Positions 35,301 through 49,662 of a stretch of 64,000 bases of DNA are shown here, in pieces; position 1 is the stretch's first letter; the number at the start of each line of letters is the position of its first letter. Source of the stretch: Certhia americana. Taxonomy: Eukaryota > Chordata > Aves > Passeriformes > Certhiidae. The stretch is from positions 31,694,031-31,758,030 of the forward strand of contig CM031879.1 of NCBI GenBank assembly GCA_018697195.1. The letters are read 5' to 3'. A program made the translations under genes and the position numbers. The notes beneath the pieces are model-generated. The model had not been told where the DNA came from. It worked only from the letters and a program-made list of their open reading frames with translations, and did no database searches.

Positions 35301-37599
35301 TGAACAATCCTGGCATACACTTGTTTGCATACTTACAGAACTAATTGCTGCCTCTTATTTTAAAAGTTGCAAATTGATATTCTGCTTTAAAAGGCATGAA
35401 CTTATCTTACCAAGTGAATGAGCAATGATACACTTTCAAGAATACTTGTTAAAGAGTCATTTCCTAGTACCACACACTGAGGAAGCAATTTGAAATGAGT
35501 AACTAATCGATTTAATAAGTCAGCTAATGTACTCTTGAAAGGAATGGAAATAATTTAATATCAGACTAAAATATTTGATAAAGAACCTATTGTACCTTCA
35601 TCTCTCAGGCTTGAATCAAGTATTTAAAATCTGTGGAATTGTTTTCTATGACTTTAGTGTGGTTAATCAGATTCTTGCAAATACATTAAACAATTAGATT
35701 GGTTGATCCTTTACAGCATGGCTCTTACAGGAGATTATGTAGATAGATGGTAATTTTGACCTTTATTAACATTGACATTGGTGGTGGTCAGTGGAGATTT
35801 GTGAATAGTCATGAGGTGCTGATGTAAAATTGTTAGTTTGCTATTGCTAGTGAATGTCTCCTTAGTACTAGAATGCAGTTAACAGAGATAAGTAATAAAA
35901 GCTGTTTGTTCAGCTAAAGTCCTAAACTTTGATTTTAATATGTTTGACAAGGTCTTTCACAAGAAAACCATTTCCCTTCAGGCAGACTTCCAAGTGCTTT
36001 TTTGCCTGTTTTTAAGTGGCATTTGTAGGTCAGACTGAAGTACTGCCAAGCTATCTTAGCTTGTTGCAATTAAAATCACCTCCTTCACATAGTAGTAACA
36101 GATTTTTATGTCTTTAAAATACTTTCTAGGTATTAAAAATGAGTATAACAACAGGAATAGATGCATTAGTAGTGAGTCATGAAATGAATGCAGAAACACC
36201 CAATGAATATGTAGTTGCTTTTCAGTCCTTTTTCAGTGATTTTTGCAGGTTTTTTTCCCAGGACTTTTGCACATGCTAAATAAGCAGGCCTGAAAAATCA
36301 CTTTTTTTGGAAAGTCATTAATGATGGATTATAGTAGAAATTGATGCAGCTATGGAGTTTAATTTGTTTTAGTGTTTTTTTCTAAAAGAACAACAAAACC
36401 CAGAAAAATGCATTCTTTTAAAGTATGATGTATAATGCAGCAGCAAAGACACAATGATTTATTGAGTTCACTACCTTTGCAGGGTTTTTTTTTTCTTTTG
36501 CTCCTATTGATTTTTTATTTAACAGTAATGGAATTCATGGTGCAAGGATTTTTGTAGTTAAAGTTTGGGGTTTTTGCATCAGGGGCTTGAGAGTCAATAT
36601 GCAGAGCAGTATCTGAAATGCTTTTGTGCCTTTTGCTGCCCGTGAGTTTCTCCCCTAGAAGCGTGCTGGGTTGTTCTACTGATGCTGCAGCAGGTGCAGT
36701 CCCAGACAGTGGAGGAAGGCATCTACAGCACTGTCTTGGCATCTGCCTGAGTCTCTCCTGGTGTTACAGCTGTGGCTTTTCACAGATGTGAAGCCAAATG
36801 GCTCCTGCAACCACCAATCCCCCTTACTCTTTCTCAGGTTCATGATATCCCAGAGGGTCAATCCTGCTGGCAGTGTGACATTCTCATCACATGCTTTATA
36901 AAAGAAAAAGGACATATAGGAGTTTGTAAGCATAAAGTGCCGTAAGATGCCCTAGCTTATGGAGACCTAAGCAAAATAATGAATGTCTGCCATATTTCCC
37001 TGCTTCAGTTTCTCCTTAGATTTATAGGAAAAGAGAATGTGGGAAGTCTGTGATGTCCTTTCTGGTGCTTGTGTTCTCTTCTGATCATAGAGTCACTTTC
37101 TTTTTGTTAATGAATTTCTATCTGCCTCAGCTTGTTCAGCAGTGAGACATTTTTCCCCCTAGGAAAGCATGCTTCTCTTTCCTGCTAAAGCCTCCTGTTT
37201 GCATGAGACCTGTCCCTGTCTCCCTTACCTTCTTAATTTTAAGAGCTTTTTCCAATACTTAGTTTCTTCATTATGTTTCTTCTTCTGACCTGTGTTTCTT
37301 CTCACAAACTGGAAAAAAGTCTGATTGAGAAGGCGTAAGAAAGAGCATCTGACAGCGATTATGGACTGGTCTGAAAAGATAGTGGGACTAAGCATGCACA
37401 AAAAGGGATGAACAGGAATATGCTTCCAGAGAAAAAGAGGCTGAAAGGACAGACTGTGTTTAACTGTCTAACTTTGGGCAGTTGAAAACCTGAGGAAAAC
37501 ATGTAGAAGTAATCAGTGTAATACTTGGGGTTCCAGAGGCTCTTTCCTCTGTGTCTTTGGTTAGGAGACTGAGCCCTTGCATATGAAGATGGGATGATA

Positions 37600-37835
37600 A
37601 AATAGGATTGAGTGGGAAAGATTTAGTGTGAGAAGAATGAAAAGAGAAAATGCAGGGGTAGTATAGAAAAGGTATCACAGAAAGAAAGAGAGGAAAAAAC
37701 AGGTGAATGAAAAGGAAAGAGGAAACAGACACTAAGGACAAATGGAAAGAGATAGACTGTAATCTACTGTAAAACATAAAAGAAAGGAAAAGTGGAGCAA
37801 AGCCAGAGAGGATAAGAAAAAGCAAGAGATTAAAT
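37600..37835 (+). repeat. Purine-rich (GA/GAAA) stretch
   Basis: About 235 bases are dominated by A and G on the + strand with few pyrimidines. The minus-strand open frame of 126 codons across it is rich in Phe, Leu and Ser purely because of this bias. Polypurine tracts can form triplex or act as nucleosome-poor sites, but no function is shown. Confidence 0.7.
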
Positions 37836-40800
37836 TGCATTATACAAAATGTATTACAAAGTCTTTAGGCTTTCCTGCAATCAGGGGCCTGGATGAGGTG
37901 AGGAGTCCTCCACAATGCAAACTCTTGTGACACTAAGGAAGCAGAATGAAGAAGGGAAGCTCAAAGGGGGGATGGATGGAATTACAATTTGAGAGGCATT
38001 AAAGGGGCAAAATTCTAGAGGAAGCCTTATAGTTTATGAGTAAAACTCATACAATTCTTGCATTTATACTTGCACATTTGAATGGAGATTCAGTGAAGCT
38101 ATCCACTGTTAAAGATTATTTTTCTGGGAAGCTGTACTGAGCAATCCTGAAGACAATGCTCACAGCCTGATAAGGAGCTCAGTGTGGTCAACAGAATGTC
38201 CCACTGTGTGTTGGCTTGTGTCCAGGGTCTCTGACCACTCAGCCCAAAAGGCAAATGAAGAACTTTTGCCACTACAATTTGGCAAGTGTTTCTGAAGCAA
38301 AGGAAGTAGTCATGAGCATGTTTTGCCCACTGACCCACCCTCTGACTAAATTGTTGGTGTAGGAGGAGAACTCTATACAAGAGCAATGAGACAGAATATT
38401 TCTGCTATTAGTGTCCCTGGTTAAGGGGTAAAGGAAATAACTCATAACTTGTTCAAGCATTGTCACCCAGCAAACCACACATGAGTATCACTCAGGGGGT
38501 GTTTAGATGGCATTCCTATCTTAGGTACTCAACAGTGCAACATACTTCTGTCCCTTAATAATATCAGCTAGAAAGACTGACTAAGAGTCTAGATACTATT
38601 TTCCAGTTTTAATTTGTTTCCTTCCCTTCCAATAGAGATGGGTTCATTCTTTCTAATGTGTTTAACTCTAATGGATACCAGATAAGCAACAATTGTGAGC
38701 AAGTTTAGGTCTCTGTAACTAATCAACAGTTGCTAAAACGCTGACATTCCTTGACCATATCTGGTATGCTGTGAGTGTCTACCATCATTTGATCAGTAAG
38801 TTACTCTTCATGGTCTTTTCTGAAAGAAAACTGTATCTGTGTTTTCACATACAAGCTCTCCACCCACTTGTGCCATATGTTCCGTTTAAAGTTCCAGGAC
38901 AGGAAGTATAGTAGAGATACCCCTCACTTTCACATCTAATTACAGTTAAGTGCTTTACATTGAGTCAGACTTTCAGTTTTCCAGTTCCAGCATTCTACAG
39001 ATGAGACTTTGTGTTAAAGAAATGAAAGTTAAAGAAAGATTTGCCTCTGTGTTCAAGTGTTGATTCTGTAATTTCCTTTCATTACTATCCAAGGCAAAAC
39101 CAAGCAAAATGCTTTTTATCTTTTGTGGGTTGTTATTCCCATGGAAAGATTTGTAGACACAGTTTAGTGTTTAAAATCTAGAGGTCTGTGTTACTCTGAC
39201 CTTCTTTTGGCAAAGGTACTAAGTTCTATGAGAAGAGGCTGGGTTGTAAGTTAGTGGAGGTGGAGAAGGATTTGCATGAGATTTCTTAGCTGCAGCAAGC
39301 TGCAATTACTCTGATAGGGTATTAAATTTTATACTAATTGCATTGTACACTTATGATTTAAAAAAGTGTTGATTTTCATGTTTTGGGATATTTTATAAGT
39401 TGGAATAAATCATCGAAAAGTGAAGAGCAGCAATGCTTAGGTCTACCTGAATTGTAGTAGGTGTGACTGGCAGGGTCATTAGTCAGTTCCCGTAACCAAA
39501 CCTCATCTTTTTAGGACTCTAGATGTCAGTGCAAGGAATTATGTCATGTGCAGCCCAAATATCCTGTAGAAGGAAGACTGTAACAGACTGTATTGTCTAT
39601 ATATCTGACATATATGACTATATTTGTCTATCTTGCATGGTCTTTGCCTTTTATTCTTTTAATCTACAGAATATAAAGATGTGAGGATGAAAGGCCAGAA
39701 ATTATAGTGCTACTGAAATTGCCAGGAATTGAAAGGGAGTAACTCAGTGCAGCATTTGTCCCATACTCTTTGTTTTCAAACCTCATGTACTTAGAAGTGG
39801 AGGCTGCACTTTTATTCAGAGTTTTACATGCAAGAGACACCGTGCAGTGAAGAACAAATAGGGAGACAGATCTTAGGTGCATCTGCCCAGCTTTTTCTTT
39901 TAGTCCATAGTAATTTAGTTTTGAAAAGGCCAAGCCTAAAGTAATATTTGTTGTCACATAACATTTACAGCTTCATTAAACATAGCCAATATCTAACATT
40001 TATAAACCTATTATAAACCTTTGCCACTTTGGATATGATACCTCTAGTTTTACTTTAGTACTGCTGAGGATGCTTTTATCTACAATTAAAAACTCATTTT
40101 TAGTATGATTTTTTAAAATGTCCTTCCTTTTTCTTTGCCTGCAAATTCACTTCAGGATATAATTGTGTTTTCCATTTATGGTACTTCAAACATGAACTAC
40201 TTGATCACATCTAGAAATGAGACAATTAAACATGTAGGAACTAGAAAATAAACCCCTGAAATAATCCTCACAGGTATTCCTGAAAGCAGAATTCCAACCA
40301 AAGAATTAATTAGGTCATAATCTTTCAGTAGCAGCAAAAAGCCAAAAGGCACTGAATTAATTTTCTTGCAAAACAGTTATTGCCACAGTTTTTGTTAAGT
40401 GAATGATAATACAAATACTTGACTGATATAGAAAAGCAATGACCTAAAATGATTAACTTCTGGGAAAAAATTCTATAAGAAATCAACCCAACCCCCAACA
40501 CAGTATTGACAGAAACTACAGTTGTTTAGAACATAGATACCTTAATGAAGCTAATGGTAGTAATTAAAGGTGATGGATAAATGGCCTCTGAAATAGTAAT
40601 CTGCAGGGAAATAAAAACTTGATTATGGCTAGAAGAATTGCAGGTTGTCCCACACTGTTCCACTTGTTGAAAGGTAGATTTAAATACAGGCTCTAAAGAC
40701 TTTTCTCTGAAATCCTCAAAAATGTGTACTTGAACTGAGAAATAGTATCAATGAGGAGCTGAATTTGATACCACAGACTCATTTAATGGAAGGCATAATG

Positions 40801-41269
40801 TTTAAAGCCCAGCAATACTCAATCACTCATCATTGGGTCTGTATGTAATGCACAATTCCAGAGCAAAGAGCATTTTATTTCTCCTTTGGAAAAGGAACTT
40901 CAAATTCTCTTATGTAAAAAGACCATATATAAAATTCATACAGTCATAGTCATGCTGAGTGAGGATGTGCTGCATAATCATCCTTGTTCCTCTACTTCTC
41001 TGTAATTTCTCCATGGTCATATCTGAGTTCATAAGTAGGTACAACATAACACAGCTTAAAAGGAAGGGTCAATGGGGTGAAGTGACTTTCACTCAGCAAG
41101 AAGACTGCTTACAGACATCTTAAGTGTTCCAAGTACATATAACCAACTATCAAAATTACTTTAGAAGGATTATAAAGAGGTTGCCATTTTTAAGGGTATG
41201 AGTGGATAGGAAAATGTTAAATGAATAGATAGTTCTCAGAAAGTAGAAGTTGTGTCCAAATGAAGGAGC

Positions 41270-43110
41270 AAAGAAAATTTAGGTTAAATGTGAAGCATTG
41301 TTATGTAGGAAACATTGATCAAAGAGGACTAAAAAGGTCCTGAAGAATAACCTGTTAAGGACTTGGAGGTACTAATAAAAGACATTTTAGTATATGCTAG
41401 AAACAGGAGGTCATTGAAGAGTGTATAGAGAGAATGAATCTTGAGCAATTAAAGAAGAGCTCAAGTAAGGCAGGGCCACAGAAGGAGAAAGATACAAATT
41501 CTAGGCATCTTAAAATAATTTAAAAAGGTTTCCACACCAGTACCTTTCATTTCAGGGAAGGATTTGGAGGATCTGGCTAGTGTTGGAATGATGGTGAAGG
41601 AGTTTACAAACAGATCAATAAATCAATAGTGACAGATTTGCAGGATCAAACACTGTTCTCCAAAGACATCAGATCAAACTGAAATACGAAATTTCTGAAT
41701 ATCGTACAAGATAGGGCAGGTGGCTTAGCCTCAGAGAAGGTGGTGGTCTCTCACTAAGAGAGCTCCTGGAACTGCATGGCAGTAAGTCTGATCACCACTC
41801 TAGGCAAATATGTGTAAGCGATAGAAGATAAAAATTGTAGAGACTTGGATAAGTATAATATTTACAGGTAAAAAAGTTTAAAAAAAACCCCAAACCAAAC
41901 CAACATAGGAAAAGCAGTAAGCTTTTCTTAGAATGTTGTGTGTCACAAACCTGTTGGAATTCTGAAAGAAAACTGGTAAGTATGTAGCTCAGGATTGTTC
42001 AAATCAATGTGATATGTCTTGTTTTCCAAAGCAGTTAATTTCAGTGGTATTCATGGAGCGCCTTAAAGGAATTAAGTGGTCAGGGAATGAGAGATGAGGT
42101 CCTATCTGTTTTCATAGTGGAGGGGAGATACATCTATATTTCCAGCAGAACTTGTGATGGGATCTACACTGCTCAAAGTTATGCATTGGTGATGATAAAA
42201 AAGTTAGTTAATACTAAAATAGATGGTGAGCAGATGACGAAGGATCTCCTGGCACTAAAAGGCCTGGCAATGCAATGGCAGGCAATGCTTTGTGTTGTGT
42301 TCAAGGGGATGAGAAGCAGCTCTGGCTTTGCAGAGGGGAGCCCTGAGGCAGCTGTTGCCAAACAGGAAAGAGAACTTGGAGTCATAATGAATAGTAAAAT
42401 GCCAGTTTTGTGATGGCACTGGTCAGAAGAAGGATTAAATATTAATAATTGTTACAAAAAGAAAAGAGGACAAAATGTCATACATACTTCTGGCATGGAT
42501 AACTCAGTGGCCCACCTAGATATTTAATGGATTTGAACACCCTATATAATAATGAATCTGAACAAGTGCAGATGAATGTCAGATTGTTAAAAGGTACAGA
42601 ATTATTTCCCCAGACAGGAAGATAAGCAGACCAGATCTTCTCAACTGAAAATAGAGAAACTAAGAAGAAATAAGACCTAGACCTTTACATCTAATTAATT
42701 CTGTAAGAACATAAATGGAAAATAATTACTTTTTGTTTTCTGAAATAAATATAACAGCTAAAAGATTAACAGAAATTATTTAGGTAAAACAAGCAAAAAG
42801 AAGTTGTTTTTTCACCAATTTTGTTAAATTGCCGAGGTCATTATCGTAGAAGTTCATGTCAGATGTGTAAATTGGTTTACAAAACTATTAGACAAATTAA
42901 TAAAATAAGATACAGGAAAAGGATTTTTACAGGCCGTATACAGAAAGTGGTTTTTAACTCAGTGGACTTAATGCCATGTCCTACTTTAAAAATGCAGGAA
43001 ATGTCATTCCATATTTGCTACGTGTTTTTTCCTTAGCAGTCATTATTAGCTGCTGTCTGAGCTGGCACCACTCTAGAAATAGATTTGTATTCTGACTCAC
43101 TGCTCTTAAA
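41270..43110 (+). mobile_element. Ancient CR1/L3-like LINE, about 1.8 kb, decayed
   Basis: Scattered but collinear matches to an old amniote CR1 are visible. Segments: aaggtttcc and ttcatttcagggaagg (about 41525-41565); a stretch ending catcagatcaaactgaaat; the reverse-transcriptase-end words gatggtgagcagatga, aaggatctcctggcactaa and gcaatgcaatggcag (42220-42285); gaaagagaacttggagtcat (42366-42385); gtggcccacctaga (about 42510); aaaaagaagttgttttttca (42795-42814); and a tail like ctgctgtctgagctggcac... attctgactcactgctctta (43050-43107). The frame is destroyed by stops and indels. The 5' limit is approximate. Sense to HMGA2. Confidence 0.7.
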
Positions 43111-43845
43111 GTCTTAATTTTTAGTTCAGTATGCTTCCGTAATATAGTCAATATTTAAATAATAAGAAATTTCAGGTGAAATAGTATTGCTAGCATATCC
43201 TACAGTAAATATATGTTTTGATGGACATAAAGTACCTGGGACTTCTATATTGGAGTTGTATCTCCCAACTTTGATATCTTTTTGCATGACACAAATCAAG
43301 AATACAATTTCTGTTCTATGCAGAGAAATTGTAGTTGTTTCTGAGGGCTTTCTGTCTGTTCTTTATCTGCTTTAGATACGCCAGTATGTGGTAGTGCGCT
43401 GCTGGAGAAGTTTTCAGTTTTCTGAGCACTGAATGGAAATACTAGTATTTTTAATGAACATGAGTATAGTAGGATGATTTGTTCTATAACAGCACATCTT
43501 CAATCCCATAGCAATGTGTCTATATCTTTTTCCATTATCCTACGTATATATGCACCCACATATATGTGTCTGTGAGAGAGAACAACCCTTACTTAGCAAA
43601 CTACAAATAAGTTATGTAGGTGAAAAGCTTTTTGTATTATTACTCAAAAGATTTCCAAATATTGAGTGTTAGATGAAAATAATAAAGTGTACTTATTACA
43701 AAAAGACTTGTGGACATGTTGAATTTCAGGTAATATTTCTGTAGAAATTACACTGTGATTCACTGAATTTCTTCCCAATAGCATGAGGTGAGATGTAATA
43801 AATACAGGCGTAGCAAAAAAAGTACCTACTGCACTGCTGTCTTTT

Positions 43846-43890
43846 AGGGTTGGAGTCAATGATCTTAAAGGTTTTTTCCAACCTAACCAA
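43846..43890 (+). mobile_element. CR1 3' tail fragment
   Basis: gggttggagtcaatgatctt followed by aaaggttttttccaacctaa is the last 45 bases of a CR1 tail without octamers. It is either an extremely truncated insertion or a remnant. Confidence 0.8.
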
Positions 43891-46800
43891 GGTAGATTTA
43901 TGTAATATTTTACAGAGGTTCCAGATAAATTTGGGTGACCAGTTGCACATTTTTTAAAATATGTTTATAATTAGGTTAATTCAAGACTTAAAAACATTGC
44001 CAAACACTGCAGAGCCTGCCTCTGTGATGTTCCTGTAGCTGAGTGGTGGTTTAATTTCCCCTTTTTTTTACCTCTTTGGAGAATAGCAGATGTTGAGTGG
44101 ACATAAAAATCTTATCAAGTGCCCAAATCAGCCCAGAGTTCTATGCAGAGACAATGTGATGACAGTGATTCCATTTTCACCACAAAATTCTACTCCAGTT
44201 CCAATTTAGGTCCAGTTACTGCAGCTGTCAGAAGGGAAACCAGATCCTTCAGGCTCCTGTCTCCTTGGCTGAAGGGGACAGTTTAACAGCAGGAAGACTG
44301 TGTTACCATTTGACAGATCCTGGCTTTCCCAAAACAGCTGGAATGTTGTGAGGAGCAATTTAGACAAGCTCAGGGCAAAGGTGGGTTGCTGCAAAACTAG
44401 TTTAACTTTGCTTAAAAAGCAAAGGAACCATAAACAAAAATAAATAGTGAGAATATGTACTCTTCATGCTTAACAGGAGTCTTGGAAACTCTGGTAACTC
44501 AGTGAAACAGTCACAGGGCGTAATTTTTTTTTTTTTTCTGGTTATCTCTGTAGACCTATAAAGAAATCAAGATAAAACCTGCACACCTGTCCCCAGTTTT
44601 GCCCTATCTGCCCTGCCTTCTACAGATTGAACTTTTGGGGAAGCCAGGGGTCCCAAGAAAAGGTTGTAGTTGAGCAGATATTTAACAGGGTTGGACAGAT
44701 TTGGTGTGTGGCAATTCCTGTGCAGCTGTTTCCAAAATGTGTTGTGCTCTGTATAGTCACAGGAAAGGGTTGTGATCAACATCCAGAGGAGGAAAGAGAC
44801 AAAAGGAATCAGTCAGCACCAGGTTTCAAGCCATTGCTATATAGTTTATGCCATGTTTGGGGCAAAGTTATGTGACTGACACAGGGAACTTGAGACAGCA
44901 ACTGGCTTCTTCCTTCAGCAGTGTGCTGAAAGGGCTTACTGGATTTTTAGGATGCCCAAGTTCACACTATCATTGGAAAAGCATCACATCTCCATTGAGT
45001 TGTAAAGGGCAAAGTCAGGGTGACTTTGCGTGTGTTGCATGACCTCAGACAAACAGGAATTATTACTAACCCAAACAGCTGGAGGTGTAGAGTGAATTTC
45101 AGGAGATGAATCTAACACAGCAGAGCTCTTTGGCCAGGAGGGAAGATGATTGTGGGCAGGATGTATTTAGGGAATATCACAAATCAGTAGTGGCACAGAG
45201 AAAGGGAAATGTTTACTCCTTCTTGTGGTAGCAGATCTGTGAGTCATTTAATGAAAGTAGTACCTATTAGGCTGGAAGAAACAAAAGAAGATGCTGTATC
45301 ATATAAGGCATATTGAAACACCTTATGTTGCAGAAACAGAAAGATTTTATGGAAATTCAATGATTAGTTGGATAGGTTCAAAGAATGTGCTTTTTGTCTT
45401 GGGCTATTCAATACCATAGCAGAGGTTCAGGAAGTCCCAGAGCCATAAATAGTTGAAAACTGAAGTACCATTATGGGAAATACCACTATGTGCTCATCTT
45501 ACTCATACACTCTTCTCTACTTTGCCCCCTTTTCAGAAGGGATACTGGCCTTGATAGTGTAACAGAAATGCCCATTCTCATCTTTTTAGGAAAGGGGTAA
45601 TGGAGAAAAACTAGTATTTGAGATCTGAATAATGATGCAGACGTTTTACTAATAACAGGATACTAGTAACCAACCAAACAAGGCATTACTGTAACTGAGA
45701 GGATCAAGCATACCATATTACCAGCCACTCATTTTCATTATGAGAGACCTTTGCAGCCCTGCTCCAAATCTTCAGAAGCTCTGTGAGGTCCCTGAGTTCC
45801 AGGTGCTTGCTACAGTCAGTTGTCAGTAAAGGAAGTCCATCTGACAGCACAGTGATTTCAAACTGGCAACAAGCGGGATTCTGTTATTCATCCCCCTTCC
45901 CTTCAGATGAAAGTGCTTATTTAGGTCACATGGAAAATTAGTTTCTCCCTTAACAGATTAAAAAGTTATGATGTGATACATGATAAACTGCATACCAAAT
46001 TTTGTTAAATGTTACTTTGGAGTTGTAATTTTGCTAGGTGGTCAGTTGACATTTTTTTACACCATTTCAGAAGGGGAAAGTTGTAATTACCCATACTGCA
46101 TCTTTTGTTTATAATAAAAATGTGCGTTTATTTGCTATGCAAATATTTAAGTAAGATGCTGCAGCAGAATATGCCTATGTTAGGTGCAGGAGGTAACGTT
46201 CATGATGGGAGGTTACTTATTACAATTCAACCCCAGCCTATGATACCTGTTTTTTTGTCATTTGGAGCATTTCTTAAGCTGGGAGGTTTGTGCCAAGCTG
46301 AGAGCAGAGGATGCCAAAGAGCATCTCTGCTTGTAATATGTGTTAAGACCTTGTGCAGTTGATGTGAAACAGATTAATATACTGTCTGTTAGCTAAAATG
46401 CCCTCAGTGTTCTTCAGGCTAGACATAGAAAAAGAAGGGATTTAATAGAAAGCTGGAGCAAACTTCAGGGGAGTTTAGGCTCTTTTTATCTTTATGTGGT
46501 GTAGATTAACAATTAAGTAAGGTCTGAATTACAACTAAAAGACAAAAGGGAATTGAGAACAATAAAATTATATATTTTACTTAAAAGGTCTCTGTGTTTT
46601 TGTAACTTCCATTTACCTGGGCCAGCAGACTGTAGAGCAAGTAGAGCCACTGAAGTAATATAAAATGTAAATGTATAGTGCTAATGTACAAACTATGTTC
46701 CTTGGTTATTCTCTTCTTTTCCCTTTAGTTGTAATTTCTCTTAAAACTCCAAAAGCTCTCCTGTATAAAACCTATAAATGTTGATTTTGAAAGGTACCTT

Positions 46801-49578
46801 GGTGCCTTTTGTATGTAATTTTGGTACAGAAGTTCTTTTCAAAAAGAACGCATTCACCAGTCTTCATAAGAATGGCTGAAAATCATGAGACATGAAAGGG
46901 GAGCTGCATTTATATTTGCCTTCAGGATTTTGAACTTGTCATGTGTCACCCCTGTTGTTTCTACACCTCACCCACCAGAAATGCAACATTTCTGGAATGA
47001 TGATTTTGATTGGCATCATCCAGCAGTATTCTTACTCATGAATAGTTCCAGGCTTAGATCTGTGCCTACAAGTACTACTCCAGTCAGTACAAGTGGCAAG
47101 GTGAATATCAGAAAGGAGCATTTCCCATTCTACTGGAATGATTTTTACATGGGAATCTCTGACATGAACATTTTCCTGACCCATAGACATTCAGAGCAGA
47201 CTGCAGTAGATCCAAATAAGCCATTTCAACCCAGCATATAAATTACTTAGTTGAATGTTTTAGTATGTTGTACAAAACATGAATTTAGGGCAGCAGTCCT
47301 TTTTTAGCGGGGGGAACGTGTGTGTGCATAGTTAAATAAAACTGCTTCTACAGATATATGCAAGTCTGTCTATTAAAGGTGGAAGACAAAGTCCTGCTTC
47401 AGCCAAAGCAATTTTAAGAGATGAGTAGTAGGCAGGAGCCACACATAATGCCACTCTCACCATTAGTTAGGAAAAATGTAGTAATCCAGAGCTGTACTAA
47501 AATTTCTCATTACAGAGATGTCACAGCTTTTTCAGTACTCTGCAGCCCATTTGCCTGTGCATTATCAATTATTTTCACAAGCGGTAAAAGTTCATGTGAA
47601 AAAAATCATGTTCCCTCAGGCAGATATATTTCTTCATCCTTACTGTGTTTGTTATTCCCTAGATGATAAGTTCAGCCAAATTAGACCTAGCAAATTCAGC
47701 AAAGTCTGGTGATTTCTTTTCTGAGGATACATAGGCAAGACAGAGATGCACAGATTTGGTGTACCTGTTGCAGCTGGTATCCCAATGGTATGTAATACTG
47801 GTGGGGTGTTAAATGTTTTCTTTGGAGGTGTAGATGAGGTAGGTGATGGAGCAGGAGTAGTACTGCAGTGTTTGCCATGCACTGCACCTCCTGAGCTGAG
47901 GTGATGTAAAATAGCAAAAATCCATCTGTGATGAAGACGCATCAATGAATCTCCACATCACAGGCATGTTGAGGAGCTGCAGGCAGACAGCGCTAAACTA
48001 TAGAGACATGAAAAATTTTGTTGGTGCTATACCTGGGGCAGGGTAAGGCACAGGGTTCCTGAGGTATGACAAATCCACATTGCCAAGCTATAAGCGTTTA
48101 TTTCCCTCTTCAGCCTTGAGTGAGAACAGTGGTGCAGGATTGTTGCCCATGGAGAGCCTTGGCTCTGGCCGGTGGACTCCCACTCTTGCAGTCAGTCTGT
48201 GCTCCTTCCACGCTGAGCTGACCCTATGAAGAACATGCACATTTCAGGTCAAGAAACGGGTGCACAGTGTGAACTGTTTTAAACACCTGTTAGTTTTTCA
48301 ATGATTGGTTTGATGTTACAACCTTAGTGATACATCAGAAAGTTTTATGGAGAATCATGGAGGGCTGTTCCAGAAAGTTGGTTCCCTATGACCAGATCTG
48401 TGCTCTACATACCCGCAATAGCATCCCGGCCCTTCCAGAGAACCAGCCATGCTGCCTGCACTGCTGAGCAGCTGCTGTACATGCAGTGTGCCTGCATGGG
48501 GCTGGGAGCTGTGTCTGTTCAGTAGGAATGCACAGGCAAAACCAAACTGAGGAACTCCTAACTCACAGCAAAGCTAGACACTCTTTTTTCAGTTGCTGGC
48601 TCGTAAGGAGCATCTTAGATGCTTGCCATTGTGTCTGGGCTGTGAGTTTTCACCATCATGTATGTAATTTAGTATGAAACATTTGTAATTTATTCTGTGT
48701 GGGGCATATAAATTCTGGTGAGAAGGCATGTTGTTCAAGCAAGGAGCAAGACATCTGAATCCTTACACACCCAGAATATGCACTTCCAAAACTGCCTTTT
48801 TGTGACTGAGTTTGTTGGTCATTACTCTTTTCATTTTCCCAATCAGATTAGTTTACTAGGAGGCCAGTGTTTCTTTGTAAAAATGGAATATACATACTAA
48901 AAACAATCAGATATGGTAACTTCATTTTTTCACAAAACATTAAGATTTTGAGAGAGCCAAACAATTATTTCTGAATGTAGTTTAAAAAAAGTTTTGCTCC
49001 GTGGCTGACAGCTGTATGCACCAAGTTGTGTTCAGTGAAGCAATTGTAAACTCACATATAGGGGTTTTTAATGGAAACTGCAACTCTGCCTTCAGCAAGG
49101 CTGTGTAGACACACCACAGTAATTTCAATTTGATTAGATGCTAAATCAGTTATTCCTAGTAATAAAAGCAAAGGGTGCGAGGCATCACATGTACTGCTTT
49201 TATCCAGTGTACTTGGCAGGTGAATATCTGAAAGGGAGAACTAGAAATAGAGGCTCTAAGCTGTTTGAATTCCCTCCTTGCAGCATGGGTTTGTGAAGTG
49301 ATTTATTTGAGCTGCAGCCTATAGACCATACATCACCTTCCTGGTTGGTTTTGTTGGCACCTTGTCACATTCTTGTGGGCTTGAGGAATTCATTGTTCTT
49401 GTTTGAACTGATAAGAACAAAAAAGGATTTTCTGCCGAGACCTTGGGAAAGGCAGAGGGGGAGGAATGTTGACATGAAACAGCAGGGCTGCACTTTCCCA
49501 AGCCTTTCAGCCGGCCCAGCAGCCTGCATTCTTCCCTGGCTGAGGAGCCGGTAGAGGTGTGATAAGCACCATTTCCTT

Positions 49579-49662
49579 GCTGCTACTACCCAAAAGCATA
49601 GCCCTGGGGTAGGATTCCAAGCTGCTGCTGCCCAAAAATGTGGCCCTGGGGTAGGAGCCCTT
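49579..49662 (+). repeat. Tandem duplication of a 42-bp unit
   Basis: Two adjacent 42-base copies each begin gctgct and share ccctggggtagga. They agree at about 32 of 42 positions, so the duplication is not recent. No coding frame depends on it. Confidence 0.85.

Larger units (their letters stand above)
29010..41260. other. Stretch of intron 3 with no recognised transposon
   Basis: Over about 12 kb I recognise no CR1, SINE, LTR or DNA-transposon sequence, only simple repeats. The open frames (largest 119-132 codons, near 30.1, 32.0 and 37.5 kb) have no known domain and often overlap frames on the other strand. Lack of insertions may reflect constraint by regulatory elements, chance, or my inability to see very old repeats. 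Confidence 0.5.

Noticed and set aside
37460..37840. 126-codon minus-strand frame rich in Phe, Leu and Ser
   Set aside because: It is generated by the purine-rich + strand tract; hydrophobic composition alone is not evidence of a membrane protein.
46885..47241. 118-codon + strand frame in intron 3
   Set aside because: Composition is protein-like, but there is no recognised domain, splice context or repeat origin; the length is expected by chance in this much sequence.
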